A DNA stretch of 60,000 nucleotides from Owenia fusiformis (lineage: Eukaryota > Annelida > Polychaeta > Sabellida > Oweniidae), in contig CAIIXF020000001.1 in assembly GCA_903813345.2 (NCBI GenBank), forward strand, positions 40,705,366 to 40,765,365. Direction: 5' to 3'. Each line of letters starts with the position of its first letter. The first letter of the stretch is position 1. This document shows positions 1-11,420 of this stretch, one piece after another. The notes beneath the pieces are model-generated. The model was not told the DNA's origin, made no database searches, and saw nothing but the letters and a program-made list of their open reading frames with translations. The translations under genes and the position numbers were made by a program.

Positions 1-449
1 TGAAAGTTTCCTCTAGGGAAATAAAGATGTAGATTTGCAAGACTCTGTATGTTCATAACTTCCCTTTACAGGAAACCATATATTGTTATCTCAGTGTAGG
101 GGATATACAGTATAGACAAGCTGATATTCATTCATCATTCTATCTGTTTGATACTGCATATGATTGAAAAAGTTCATATTTCAATTTATTTTGCTGTGTG
201 GTGAAAAATGTGTACCTGATGTCATTCAAAGTGTGTTTATACTTCACCATTGATCTTACCAAAATTGTAAAATGTTTTCCTAAATACAGATAACATTGGT
301 TATTATCTCATCTGTCCAAGGGCCGTAGAATATCTATTAGGATTGTCTTGTGTAAAACGTTGATTCGTAATGTCATAAATCAAGAAACAAGGCTTTTGTA
401 TTTGAAAAACTCATCAAAAATATATTCTTTTTCTCGACTACTAAATATA

Positions 450-1138
450 CAGGGTGGTCCAAATAATGGGACACTCATATTTCAAAAATAAATCTTGTTG
501 ATTTTATTGATGAATACATCATGTTATATACCAGTAAATAGGGAATTCTATTATATTTAATTTGGTATATCATAAGTTCAAATTCATTATAATGCCTGTC
601 AACCAGCGTCTATAATATAAATGATGTCATTTTTTTCAAAACTGTTTTTCAAAAACCAAATTTTTTATCAACATAATAGATGTTCCGTTTGTTCACCATT
701 TTTATATCAATTATAGCCCTCATTCTTGGCATAAACTTGTTGAGAGCATCATTGATTCATTGATATGCTTTTGAAATAATGAATTTCACTGCTCAACAAT
801 TCTGTGCTTAAGGGACTGAATAGATAGAGGGGTTCTTGATATAGCCAAGAAGAATTGTTCAAACATATCAAGACAGCTCTTAGAAGACTGGAAACACCCC
901 TGTTTGTGAACATTTTTGAATCATATCATCGTAGAATTGAGGCTGTTCAAGCTGCTTGGGGGAAACATTCAAACTATTCAAAATGTGAAATATGGCCATC
1001 ACTAAAAATGCTCAAAAAAATTTGGAATCATATCACTCTGAATTCTTGTGTGTGATCAGCAAATTGAATTCCCTTTAAGATGATATGTTATTTCTAAATT
1101 TAAAAGTTAAGGGGAGAACAGACCTATTTGACACCCTG
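450..1138 (+). mobile_element. Degenerate Tc1/mariner-like element with CAGGGTG termini
   Basis: The left end reads CAGGGTGGTCC and the right end reads ACACCCTG, so the termini are imperfect inverted repeats. Both are directly flanked by TA, the target duplication typical of the Tc1/mariner superfamily. The plus strand inside carries a short transposase C-terminal fragment (855-1055). At about 690 bp the element is much too short to be autonomous, so this is an internally deleted copy. Other elements with similar tips lie at 16701-16920 and 35673-36299. Confidence 0.65.
855..1055 (+). pseudogene. Transposase C-terminal remnant (Tc1/IS630-like)
   Basis: A 66-residue open stretch contains ESYHRRIEAVQAAWGKHSNY. 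This resembles the end of IS630/Tc1-type transposases, where a pair of arginines is followed by a short helix and a G-x-H-x-x-Y tail. No catalytic DDE residues and no DNA-binding domain are present upstream, and the sequence before it is full of stops. It lies inside the CAGGGTG-bounded element and is surely non-functional. Assignment to a particular Tc1 subfamily is not possible by eye. Confidence 0.5.
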
Positions 1139-2309
1139 TACTAAGTTTCATTGGTCTATTTCTAATGGCCATGATTTTTAGGCCATTTTAAAAAACATGC
1201 TCCAAATGCAAAAAATCACTTGATATGAATCGAATCGATACGAACCCCACTCTCAGAAAGATGACTTTTTTTCCATAATCAATGAATCGCACATTTATAC
1301 TAGGTATTTGATGAGTGTACATACTATATTCTGTTATTTGATTGGTTTGTTGAAACTGTTGCTGTCATGCAAACCCCCCCCCCCCTTTCACTAAAAAATT
1401 GAACGCCTTGATAAATCCTGGCTACATCCTTTGAGAATCATTTTAGAGTTGAAACAAGAGATAAGAAGGATGATTAGAGATGTTTGTGAGCATGTACCAT
1501 GGAATCATGTGGTACCATGGACCATGTGGTAATCAGAACAAATTCAAATTAGCCTCCACAGATGAAAGCGGCATTTTGAGGATGTTTTGTAAAATAGCCA
1601 TAAGATTGTGGTTATTTGAAATAGACCAATGAAACTTGGAAGAATAAAAGATCATTGAACAAAGTTTAATTGTGCTAAATATGATTCTAAACCATGCTTA
1701 GTGACTTGGTTATAACCATTTCTTTGGGTTCCATTTTTTGGCTCGCCCTGCACTCCCACATCATCACATACCGGTATGTTGCATATTGCAGTTTGTATCA
1801 AAAACATTCCAGTTTCTTCGAAACTTACCTGGCAGAGAAGCATCAAAACATAAGAGCCCACACATATGATAGCCAAAATATACATTCAAAGTTGTTTCTG
1901 GAATTATGAAGCTGACTGTATTTGTAGTTGATACTGTGTATTAATGATGTCACATATGCCTAACTCATTTAAATTTGGAAGAAATAAATCATAGTGGCAC
2001 CATGTTATGGTAATAAATAAAACCATAATACTTCAGCTTCCCATTGACTCAAGTACAATTGCTTCACAGGGTATTTTTATAATGCTGTCTCTTATGCCAT
2101 CTTTTATAAAAAGAACAAATTTTTCCTTTTAATCCATATAATATATTAGTAGCTCACATCATTTATATTTCCTTTGGTTTAGCACAAACTATAATGTAGT
2201 GTAATCAGCCTTACCTTTGGTCGGAATTTGCCCAAAAAAAGTCCCAAAAATATTTCAGTTTGTTTTTCTGTTTTATTTGCCAGATAGCAGTATGACATCT
2301 ACTACCACT
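1139..2309. other. Intergenic, no gene seen
   Basis: AT-rich sequence without a convincing coding region; the short open frames at 1652-1909 overlap on opposite strands and look like chance. A run of 12 C lies at 1374-1385. A small cluster of overlapping CATGG/CCATG palindromes lies around 1495-1532. Confidence 0.6.
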
Positions 2310-2850
2310 ACCACGCTCTCTGTTTTTTGTGATGGTGGTTGGTGGTTGGCATCTGTAACAAATTCTAAAAACTTTCAATAACTTAAAAAATACTGTTTAG
2401 ACTGACTTCAATTATTTTCAAAATCACCTACAAGTTCTCGGAAGATCAAATCTGACTTTAGATGTGAGATTTGAGCTTCAGTGATCCTCTCAAGGTCAAA
2501 CAAGAGTCGAAAGGTATTTTTCAACTTGTTTCAAAATCATCTCCATGATATCAGAATTTCAAATCTGACTAGATTTGAAATTTGACCTTTAATGAACATT
2601 TCAAGATCAAAAAAGGTCAAAAGGTCTTTTTTCAACTTGCTTCAAATTGGCTCGATATTTTTCAAAATCATATACAAGATCTCAGAAATTCAAATCTGAT
2701 TTTTAGATTTAAGACTTGACCTTCACTTACCCTCTCAAGGTTAAAAGGTCAAAAAGGTATTTTTTCAAATTGCTTCAAACTGACCAATTTTTTTCAAAAT
2801 CATCTACAAGTTCTCAGAAGTTCAAATCTGACTAAGATTGAATGATATTG
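2310..2850. repeat. Tandem array, about 130-bp unit, 3-4 diverged copies
   Basis: The phrase CAAAATCAtctaCAAG followed by TCTCAGAAgttCAAATCTGA recurs near 2419, 2530, 2666 and 2796. Each copy is followed by a purine-rich AAGGTCAAAAAGGT stretch and TTTTTCAACTTGCTTCAAA. The array is preceded by GGTTGGTGGTTGGCATCTGTAAC, which resembles a segment at about 44700 (GGCGGTTGGTGTCGTAAC), so it is probably part of an interspersed family with a head and a tandem core. No reading frame runs through it. Confidence 0.65.
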
Positions 2851-3132
2851 TGAGCAACTATGGTGGTGACGTTAATGTCTTGTATGAATTATGGCATCAG
2901 CTTTTCAAAAGGGTGCTGACCCTTTGATACTCTCATGGACTTTCAGACTGGATTTTGTCTGTCCAACATCATGATCATTTGAGGCTGAATGCTCTATGTA
3001 TTTCACACTTTAACTATTCAATCAAGCAATTTGATTTAAAGACAATCAATTTAATCATGTTTGAAATTGATATTCAATTGAACAATTATTAGACTTGTCA
3101 AATAATGCAAATTTATTTTGAATATTTTCCAT

Positions 3133-3146
3133 ATTTTTGTCTTATA
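3133..3146 (+). promoter_or_regulatory. 3' splice acceptor upstream of G-gamma
   Basis: A T-rich tract ending in TTATAG lies 21 bp before the G-gamma start codon. It suggests that a non-coding 5' exon lies further upstream. That exon was not located. Confidence 0.5.
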
Positions 3147-3167
3147 GCTCATCTCTGATCATACAAG

Positions 3168-3374
3168 ATGTCTGCCACTGCAAAAGAAGAAATGAGGAAG
3201 GTTGTGGACAATTTAAGGTATCAGGCCAAGTACAAGGCATCAGGATCTGTGCATAAAAGTATCAGTGAGCATATTGATTTCATCATGAAGACTCAAGGTT
3301 CAGATGGTCTTGTGATGGGCATCCCCAAGAAAAACAATCCCTTCCAAGAGAAGAGTGTCTGTGCTGTCCTTTAG
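3168..3374 (+). CDS. Heterotrimeric G-protein gamma subunit
   Basis: The 68-residue product is the length and shape of a G-gamma subunit, which forms an obligate coiled-coil dimer with G-beta and anchors it to the plasma membrane. Residues 5-35 form the helix that pairs with G-beta (KEEMRKVVDNLRYQAKYKAS). The family's C-terminal NPF motif is present in KKNNPFQEKSVCAVL. The protein ends in the CaaX box CAVL, whose final Leu predicts geranylgeranylation of the Cys. The ATG follows a good 3' splice site (TTTTTGTCTTATAG, ending at 3146), so the coding region appears to lie in one exon behind an upstream 5' UTR exon. The first Met is the only plausible start. A poly(A) signal follows 140 bp downstream. 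The subtype cannot be fixed. Confidence 0.87.
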   Translation: MSATAKEEMRKVVDNLRYQAKYKASGSVHKSISEHIDFIMKTQGSDGLVMGIPKKNNPFQEKSVCAVL

Positions 3375-3514
3375 TCATACAATTGGGAAAATCACCATTC
3401 TCTCTGCAGTGTTTAATGCATTACATTTGCACCTGAGCCATGTGTGTTACCACTGGTTCTCTATATACTTAAAAAGTCTATGACATTCCTATAGCTCAAT
3501 ATGTAATTGTTAAT

Positions 3515-3520
3515 AATAAA
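3515..3520 (+). promoter_or_regulatory. Poly(A) signal AATAAA of the G-gamma gene
   Basis: An AATAAA hexamer within TTAATAATAAATACATATTT lies about 140 bp after the G-gamma stop codon, on the same strand. This is a plausible distance for a short 3' UTR. Confidence 0.6.
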
Positions 3521-3539
3521 TACATATTTATTACAAATC

Positions 3540-4470
3540 GTTGATAGTTATTAATCATTATTGTCAACAGAACTGATTTCAGACATATTTTACATCAGTG
3601 ACTTTTGGTTGCCCAATATGCGGCTTGTTGGTTCAGTCCATGCAATGGGGGATATCTGTATATCAACTCATAAGAATAAGACAAAACTGATCGAACAAAA
3701 TCCAGTGAAAATGTCAGTGAAAAAACACTAAAGCTATCCTTATTATGATACGTGGAGATAACTGATCCACTGTTAAAAGACTACAGAGGAAGACAATAGA
3801 CAAAATTACATGCCTGTTTTGCTGTTGGTAAGATGTTAATAAAGTCACAGATTAATATGGAATCAACATTCACACTGTCATATAATTGGCATTAGCAACA
3901 GAGGTAAGTCTATGCTATTATTTTACTTAATGTTGAAAAATTAATTTAATTTTTGGCATATTCAAAGGATGATACCTCCTTTGAAAATGATTTAAATATA
4001 TGAATAGTTTCATTCCATGAAGTTCAAAGTATTGAACATTTAAGGCCATGACTAAAGACTACTCTAGTGGGTACACATGTGTATATTTAAAATTAAATTA
4101 TTTGTTCAGATTTGTTTTCTAGTGATGTTGGTGGTATCATCATATTAAAGGTTTGGGAGCTTATATGCTGCATGATGGATCATACAAGAAAACCAGTGAG
4201 GTTCCTCCTTCTTCACACTGTTTAAAGGGTAAGAATTGCTATTTCTGCTACTGTTCTACATGTTATACAAAGAAAGGAATGGAGGAACAATCAAATGACA
4301 AACAATCCAAGTATGGTATATCCACTGGTTAAACCAGCAGTCTTAGCCCCATTGCATAAATTTCTTGATTCACCTGGCATTATCTATATTTTCAGATGAT
4401 CTGTTTAGTTGTGATACCATTTGTCAGGATGGAACACAGGAAACAAGTGACAGGTATTTTATAATTTCAA
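3540..4470. other. Intergenic between convergent G-gamma and TLR genes
   Basis: The two genes point towards each other across this stretch. No coding region, RNA gene or clear repeat was recognised in it. Confidence 0.55.
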
Positions 4471-4475
4471 TAGTT

Positions 4476-4481
4476 TTTATT
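4476..4481 (-). promoter_or_regulatory. Candidate poly(A) signal of the Toll-like receptor
   Basis: TTTATT on the plus strand reads AATAAA on the minus strand, about 160 bp beyond the receptor stop codon. This is the first good hexamer in that direction. Confidence 0.4.
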
Positions 4482-4639
4482 GTAAGAACCATATTTAAAG
4501 GGAATTACCACATAATTAACACAGTATGGTTAATATTACAATGTTCTCATCATCTAAGAACTGTGCCTTTTTGATTATGGTATAATAATGTTCATTTTAT
4601 ACATATGATTATGTATACATTTTGATCGAGAGTACAAAC

Positions 4640-7124
4640 TTACATCACATGGAACTTTTTCTTCCCTAGTTCAAGTTTAAGATCCCTCCAAAATCTTTGT
4701 TGTTTTCCATCTTCCTCACTCCATTTTAGACAAACATTATTTCTCACCATAAGTCTGAGTTCCCCTGACATCTCTTTCTGTGGAATATTCTCCATCAGTA
4801 TCACTATGAGAGTGTGTCGCTTGCTCTGGCTCAGCATATCAATGGCTGCATTCATTTCAAATTCGTTCCAGCCCTCTTTCATCCAACCCCGTGTGACCAA
4901 GAAGATTATGTGGCGACTACGATCCATGTGGGTCATGATTCCACTAAAGTATGATTCTTGGCCTGGGATAATGTTATCATCATGTATCAATGAGAAGTCC
5001 AGATCCCCTTCACACAGTTCTCGTGTCATAACCTGATTTACCCAGATTCTTTTCTCTGAATGATAACTAACAAATGCATCATAGATTTCTTCATCATTGG
5101 CAGGGATTACATGGTTATGATGCTTAGCTTTCCATACCATTCTTTTGTATTTAATATCTTTCCAGAAATATTTTAATAATGTCGCTATCAGAATCACTGT
5201 TATAAGAAAACAACTGCCAGAAATAGCACATAGTTTTATGAAAAAATCTTTGTTACATTCTAGCCATGTTATTTCAAAATGGAGAAGTTTTTCTTTTATT
5301 CTTTTATTTGGTGATTTGCAAAATTCATCATATTCAAGGTTGCGATAATTGTTGTATTTTAACCAATTTCTAAAAGGTCTGATTTCACAATTACATGCCA
5401 GCAAATTGTTATCTATTTTGACTTCAATGACGAAAGCATTAAAGATATTAGCAAAAGCATTGCCATCTATTGATTGAATTGCATTTTGAGATAGATCTAT
5501 TAGTGCAATGTCCCCTTGATTCTTGAATAAATCACTTTGAACATGTGTTATTCTGTTTCGGTTTAAAAAAAGTTTGTTGATGTCTGAATTTTGAAACATG
5601 CATGTTGGCAGTGCTGTGAAAAAGTTGTCTTGCAAATACAAATGTGTAACTTTAATTCCCCAAAACAAGGAACACAGTTTTTCACTTGATAGTTGGAACA
5701 TCAAATTTCCTGATAAATTTATATCTGTAAAAGTAAATGGTCTACCACTTTTTCCTAGTAAATCCAAAACCTGTGAATAGTAATTTGGAATAAAAACAAA
5801 TCCCATGTTTGCTAAACTTAATGATTTCAACTTTGTTAGATTGCCAAAAAGAAAAAATACTCTATGGGTATTTATTTTTGATATTTCAAGAACTATAAGA
5901 TCCATTTCATTAAGATCAATAATCGCAAGTTGCTTGTAATAGACCTCTGGCATATCTGCAATAATCATTTGGTTAAGTTTTTTTAGTGGTTTTAATGTAA
6001 AGTGTGATATATACATAAAGTTAGATATCCTCAATGCAATTAAAGAGTCAACATGCTCAAATGCATCCCCCTCGAATGTCTCGATTGTGTTATCTCCTAT
6101 TTGGAGTTCTGCCAAGCTTGAATTTTGAAGAGGTTGTAGTATGCTCGCTGTGAAACGCTCAATTACGATACCACATCCATTTAGGAGTAAACTGCGTACT
6201 GTTTTATTTTGTAGACTTCTCAACAATGTTTGAAAGTTATAATTACGAAAGTTTGTGTTCCCATCAAAGTCTAAATTTCTTACATTGACATCCTGAAATA
6301 TATTTTGTTCAATATACTTTATATCATTGTCCTCAAGATGCAGTGACAACATAGATGCATTTTTATATGGCAGTATATCATTTTTTGATATCTCTTTGAT
6401 TGTGTTTCCCCCCAGGCGAACTGTCAGATAATTCAATTGAGGGAGAACTCCCTCAAATTTGATTTTTGATATCTTATTGTTAACCAGATAAAGTTGTCGC
6501 AAGCTGGGAAGGTGTGAAAGTATAAATGCTGGGATTTTTGTTAAGCCTATATTTTCCAAATATAGACTCTCAACATTTTTAAGATATCGGAATGTTTCAT
6601 GATATTTCACAAGACTTTCATGATGTGCCACCAAGGTTTGTAACTTTGGGATTGGTCGAAATGTATCATTTTCCAACTTTATAATTTTCCCTAAAGTTAA
6701 GGTTTTTAACTTTGGTATATGACTTAGCTTAGCGTGGTTCAGACAACACAAAACCAGGGCTGTTTTTGTGCACGTCACTGATCACTAGTTGATACAAGTC
6801 TTTTAATCCATTAAATCCATTTCTCTCCAGAACTGTAATATTACATTCTGTCATATTCAATATTCCCAACTTTGGTAAATGTTGAAAAGATCCATTTGAA
6901 ATAGTCCCGAAATTGTACTCTGATAATTCAAGTTGTATTACTGTGTTTGGTATACACTGTAGGAGTTCACTTATCTTGACATACATTTTATCTGTTGAAT
7001 AACATTCACATGATGTAACTTTGCCTGGTTCACCATAATGATATTTGCATCTTCCTGGACAATTTCCGCTATTTGTACATGTGCAGCTTATAAACGACAC
7101 TATAATTATGTATACCAGTTTCAT
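4640..7124 (-). CDS. Toll-like receptor with one frame break
   Basis: A single-exon Toll-like receptor, a pattern-recognition receptor that signals through a cytosolic TIR domain to MyD88-type adaptors and NF-kB (family knowledge). The N-terminal segment (from ATG at 7124, 131 codons) has a hydrophobic signal peptide (MKLVYIIIVSFISC), a cysteine-rich LRRNT and the first LRRs. The main segment (712 codons, open from 6778, entered at a GTG) carries many 22-24-residue LRRs. It also has a single LRRCT (residues about 461-508, ACNCEIRPFRNWL), a transmembrane helix (about 513-538) and a TIR domain (about 563-704, nt 5092-4667). TIR boxes are clear: YDAFVSYH, the BB loop HDDNIIPGQ with its conserved Pro-Gly, and the FW of box 3. 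The two segments are offset by one base. They overlap at 6729-6778, and an A5 run on the minus strand (6763-6767) is the likeliest slip point. One LRRCT makes it the vertebrate-like single-cysteine-cluster type. The gene is a recent pseudogene, or intact with a sequencing error. Confidence 0.9.
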
Positions 7125-7508
7125 CTTGATGCTGATTTATTACTGTCAGTGTTATACCTATACATTTCTTTATATGTCCATTTGCAGGTGCATTTGTTAT
7201 TTATTCAAGTAAAGTTCAAGTGCTATTCTAATGTCAAAATGCTCATATAAATGTCAAAGTAAATGTTTTAATTATTGTTTAAAATAAGAACTTGAGTCGG
7301 GGAAGGTGTCAGGTACTCCTCATGTTTACCTGCACCAGCAGGAAGATATTGAGATTATAAACCAAACAGTTGCTTATCAGTTTTCCTTCTTATTTTCAAT
7401 TTAATTATTCTTCCTTGTATGTTTTATCACAACAGAATACGGAAATAGTTTTATGTCCATCATTGTTAGATTGGGTTGGTTTCGTGGTTTTTCTGTTAGC
7501 TACAGAAT
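7125..7508. other. Upstream of the Toll-like receptor
   Basis: This stretch should contain the receptor's 5' UTR and promoter. No TATA box or binding site can be named with confidence. A tiny non-coding exon upstream is possible but not seen. Confidence 0.35.
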
Positions 7509-8397
7509 TTACAACTGAATTGCCAAAATGAATAGGCGCAGTGCATGGCAAAATAGGTTAGGTCTTCTAGTATTTTTTTTGAACTGATACGCTTCTAAGA
7601 TATGAGATCTATCAAAAAAGGCACAACATCACTAACGTGTAAAAGTCAATGTTTTTGCTATAAATCAGGCAACAATGGTCTACACGACCTGTAATAAATA
7701 GGTATAAGGGACATTATTATCACAACACTAATGACATTGCTCACTTTTTAAAGTTAGTTTCCATGCGTTATACAAAAAATAATAGAAATAAATTAATATT
7801 GGATGGAGCGGAAAGTTGTATATCTTTACGATGGAACAGATTCACAAGAACTGGTGTATTTGAAAAAAATAAACTCAGTACCCCAGTAAGAAACTGGATA
7901 TTATATCTCTGGAGAATGAAAAATGGGAAAATTTGGAGTTATAAGAATAAATTCAAGTAGCATGTCTTATCATGTCTTATATACACATTACTCCCCCCTC
8001 AATCCACTCCCCCCCCCCTCCATCCAATATTAATTTATAATGATTATTTTTTGTATAAAGCATGGAAACTAGCTTTAAAAAGTGAGCAATGTCATTAGTA
8101 TTATGATAATAATGTCCCTTATACCTATTTATTACAGGTCGTGTAGACCATTGTTGCCTGATTTATAGCAAAAACATTGACTTTTGCACGTTGGTGATGA
8201 TGCACCTTTTTTAATAGATCTCATATCTTAGAAGGGTATCAGTTCAAAAAAAATACTAGAAGACCTAACATATTTTGCCATGCACTGCGCCTATTCATTT
8301 TGGCAATTCACTTGTAAATTTTCTCTTGTACAAATTTGTTGAGTTTTCTTGCAGAAAGCGCCTACCATCCATCCATTTTGTATGATCACCAGGCGTG
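7509..8397. mobile_element. Long foldback element, arms about 300 bp
   Basis: The left arm (7509-7808) is repeated in reverse complement with few mismatches at 8018-8318. A loop of about 210 bp (7809-8017) ends in C-rich sequence. Landmarks in both arms are GTCTACACGACCTGTAATAA, GACATTGCTCACTTTTTAAA and AATGAATAGGCGCAGTGCAT. Beyond the right arm the sequence continues to ATCACCAGGCGTG at 8397, matching the end of the MITE at 23521-23942. The foldback therefore looks like two inverted copies of that MITE with one outer end lost. The only open frame (7763-7960) spans arm and loop and is not a gene. Confidence 0.85.
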
Positions 8398-9615
8398 GTC
8401 ATGTCAGTCTTTTTCTTTATAGTATGATATACAGCCATGGCATAGATGAATTGTTTAAAATAGTCCTTTCCAGAATTTAAAAATGTAAAAAATAATTTGT
8501 TGAAATCGGAAACCCACTTCCTCAGATGTTAATGTTATTTTCTGTTTTTAAAGTGACCCCAAAACTATTTAATTACTTAGTCACCACAGTAGACTATATT
8601 ATATAGTTCATTGCAGTTACATCATGTAGATACAAAAAGCTCTATATCTTAAGAAGAGATAAGACAGTCAGTGGTATTGTACAAGTGCTTTTGTCGATTC
8701 CATAAATCTGTGCCCCTAGATTTCCCATTATTGAATAATCATGAAGAAGATGGTATTTATACTTGTCACATTAGTCCTATTATATCTTATTTATTGGTGT
8801 TTTTATCTCACAGAACTGTTGTAGTTACCATAACTAGTGACAGCTTATTGTATTAATTTTCCATTTGTAAGATTGCTCCACGTCTTCCTGTTCAGAGGAA
8901 TTGACATTTTTGAATTGTATGCAGATCAGAGTAAAATCATTGTTGATTCCGTTACACTTAACTTTTTATATGCCATATAACATGTATATGTAAGGGATTC
9001 ACAATTTCTGAATGTTCATTGTTGCAATATCACACTGAGAAATAAAGGACACTAGAAATAACACAAACTCATATTAAACTTCTATGGTACCTGATCTATC
9101 TTTAAAACATAAATGTTGAAGAAATCCATCAAAGTACTCACATTAATGCAAAAGTCAGTAAATCAACAGTGATAACCATCTTTCAATTTGAGTTATTAAC
9201 AATTATTTCTACATGTTGAAATGTATTGATAAAATATCTGATCTGTCACTAGATTTGCATGTACTTTAATTGATAACTACTACACAAAATCTCCTTGAAT
9301 AAACGAGTAATATCAAAAGTGCAAAGTGCAAAGATCTTGCTATTTGTGGATGGGAACATTTTTTTATTTGCTTGTCTGAGGCTGTATTATACCCTACAAG
9401 GTAATTAGGTACCACATTTGCAAAATGAACCTATAACCAGATTTAATCTGCACCTTTTGTTGAAACGCAATCCCTGGTCATCAACATTGACGAAAATATT
9501 GATTGCTCGGATGTTCACTGAATATGCAACTTTTGGAAGATTTTGTGGTTCAGAATATTATGTGACTTCAAAATTAGAACAATTAAAATAATGTTGAGTT
9601 ACTCCTGTTGAATAT
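8398..9615. other. Intergenic, no gene seen
   Basis: AT-rich, without convincing coding, RNA or repeat signals. The short open frame at 8671-8856 has no family features. Confidence 0.5.
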
Positions 9616-9620
9616 CAGAA

Positions 9621-9690
9621 GACCAGTGGTCAAGTGGTATTATCCTCAGGATGCAGTAGGTCGAGGGTTCAATTTCCAATTTTTTTTAAA
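9621..9690 (+). repeat. tRNA-like SINE head or tRNA pseudogene
   Basis: AGTGGTCAAGTGGTA fits the polymerase III A box and GAGGGTTCAATTTCC fits the B box, at tRNA-like spacing. An anticodon-arm-like segment (CCTCAGGATGCAGTAGG) lies between them but does not fold as a good tRNA stem. A T-run and AT-rich sequence follow. This is best read as a decayed tRNA-derived SINE. Confidence 0.5.
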
Positions 9691-9891
9691 ATTTGTGGTT
9701 GTGCTTTGATATTACTTTGAATAAACAGTTTATAACCATGTGGACTAAATACTAAAACATCTTGTCAGTTGTATGAAAATGTAAGAATCATGTCCAAATA
9801 TTGCATTTTAGGAAAGAAATAGAATAAATTTATGACAAATATATTACTTCATTCCTGCTCAATATGTTGCTAATTTTTATTTTCTTTGCAG

Positions 9892-10339
9892 AGAATCCCG
9901 GAGGTGATACTGAAGTGATTGTTCAATAATGCCTAAGCGGTAGGCTAGCGCTCAAAAATGATTGCTGTTCAAGAAATTAGTGTGTGAGAAATTTGAAGCT
10001 GCAAAATCAGTTATTCAAATGATATAAGTAGGTTAGCTTTTTATTTTACCTTACACTGTATGATGTTGTATTTATTTTGACAGACAGACAGCCTAATCTT
10101 TCTTGTCTGTATTTTTCCTGAGAAACAATGTTTTTGTATGAAAGAAATGAAAATCTACATTGATTGGGTATTCTACATGTTGGGTAAAATATTAAGGTGG
10201 CTATTTTTATCATAAATCTTTTGTAGAAACTCTCATTTATATCTTCAAAGTTTACAAGGATAAATTGATAGAAATTATAGACCTGAATTGTTTTTTGGCA
10301 TGGATTGTGCAATTTTGATTTTTTTTACCCAGTCATCTA
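9892..10339. other. Intergenic behind a strong splice-acceptor-like tract
   Basis: TTTTTATTTTCTTTGCAG at 9874-9891 is a textbook acceptor. What follows (AGAATCCCGGAGGTGATACT) hits stops in every frame soon after and has no recognisable protein. It could be a terminal or non-coding exon, or chance. Confidence 0.25.
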
Positions 10340-11420
10340 GTCTGCAAATTTCTGGATGAACTGTTTAATTGATCCAAAACTCAAATACCAGTTGAAGTAT
10401 TTGGTTCAAATTTTATAGGCTGGTGACATAGGACAATGTTTCAAGATGGCAACTAAATTCTTAACGGCCATCATTTTTCATGAAAACTGTAACTTTTGAT
10501 GACCAAACACAAATTATCAGTTAGGTCAAATTTTTATACGCTGATGTCTTTTGAACATAAGGGTCTCTGCTTGAGGAGGAATTTCTAGGCTGCTCAAATT
10601 GATCATTAGTTTATAATAATAAAAAGGGAAATTCTTGTCAACTCACAAGCCTCACAAGCATTGGTATACATATAATATGCTGATGGCTCAAGGGCATTAT
10701 TCATCTGTTTTAGTTTTTTGTCTGGAGGCAGGTCTGCTGATCTGATGAGAATTTTTTGCAATTTTGAAAAGAAAACTACTCAATTTTCAAGTTATTTATA
10801 CATTCTAAAGAAAAATTAACACTCAATTATTAATCTATGGTAAACTAAAGCACCTTTTGTGCAAAATGAAAGATTTGGACCATGTTTGGAATGAATTATG
10901 TTCATCTTAAAAAGCACATGGTCATCAAAATTGTAGAAAGTGCAGTCTGAACTTAAACGCCCATTTTAAGATTTGGTCCAAATTTTACAGGCTTATGTAT
11001 TATCAGTGGATTGATTTGGTTCACCTTTTTATGCTGATGTCTTATGAATTAGGAACACTGCTTAAAAAGCATGGGATTTGATTTAACTTTTTTAGGCTAA
11101 TAGCATTGCAAGGAATAGCATTGCAAGGAATAGCATTGCAAGGAAATGAATTTCCAATCAGGCCTAAGGCTGTTCAATTCAAAATGGCTGCCTCTTTTTC
11201 ATAAAGAATATAGTCTTATTACTAGTTGTCAGACTCAGTTGAGAATTAAGGTATACTGATGCCATTTTTGCGTAGAATTCTGCCCATGGAGGTTAAAGAT
11301 GGCTGCTGAATTCAAAATGGCCACCAATTCTCATAAGTGAAACTAATCTAATTTTTTCTAAATTTAATAGGACCTCTACTCAATAAAGAATCTGTTATAA
11401 AGTGTTCATTTATAGGCATA
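10340..11420. repeat. Degraded interspersed repeat related to family A
   Basis: Repeated phrases such as AACTCAAATACCAGTTG, CAAATTTTATAGGCTGATG, TTCAAGATGGCAACT and TTCAAAATGGCCACCAAT recall the 'ATAACTCAAATACC ... AAAATGGCC' body of family A, at much lower identity. Several degenerate tandem units of roughly 100-150 bp can be traced. No protein is encoded. Confidence 0.45.
11101..11145. repeat. 15-bp tandem repeat, 3 copies
   Basis: TAGCATTGCAAGGAA occurs three times head to tail without a mismatch, so the expansion is recent. Confidence 0.85.

Noticed and set aside
4806-5780. Plus-strand frames opposite the Toll-like receptor
   Set aside because: They are antisense shadows of the receptor's TIR and LRR coding sequence.
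6729-6778. Intron joining the two receptor frames
   Set aside because: The overlap is only 50 bp, and no GT-AG pair around it changes the frame by one without deleting LRR sequence; a frameshift is simpler.
9892-9950. Exon after a strong acceptor at 9891
   Set aside because: All frames stop quickly, and no donor or poly(A) signal makes a convincing exon.
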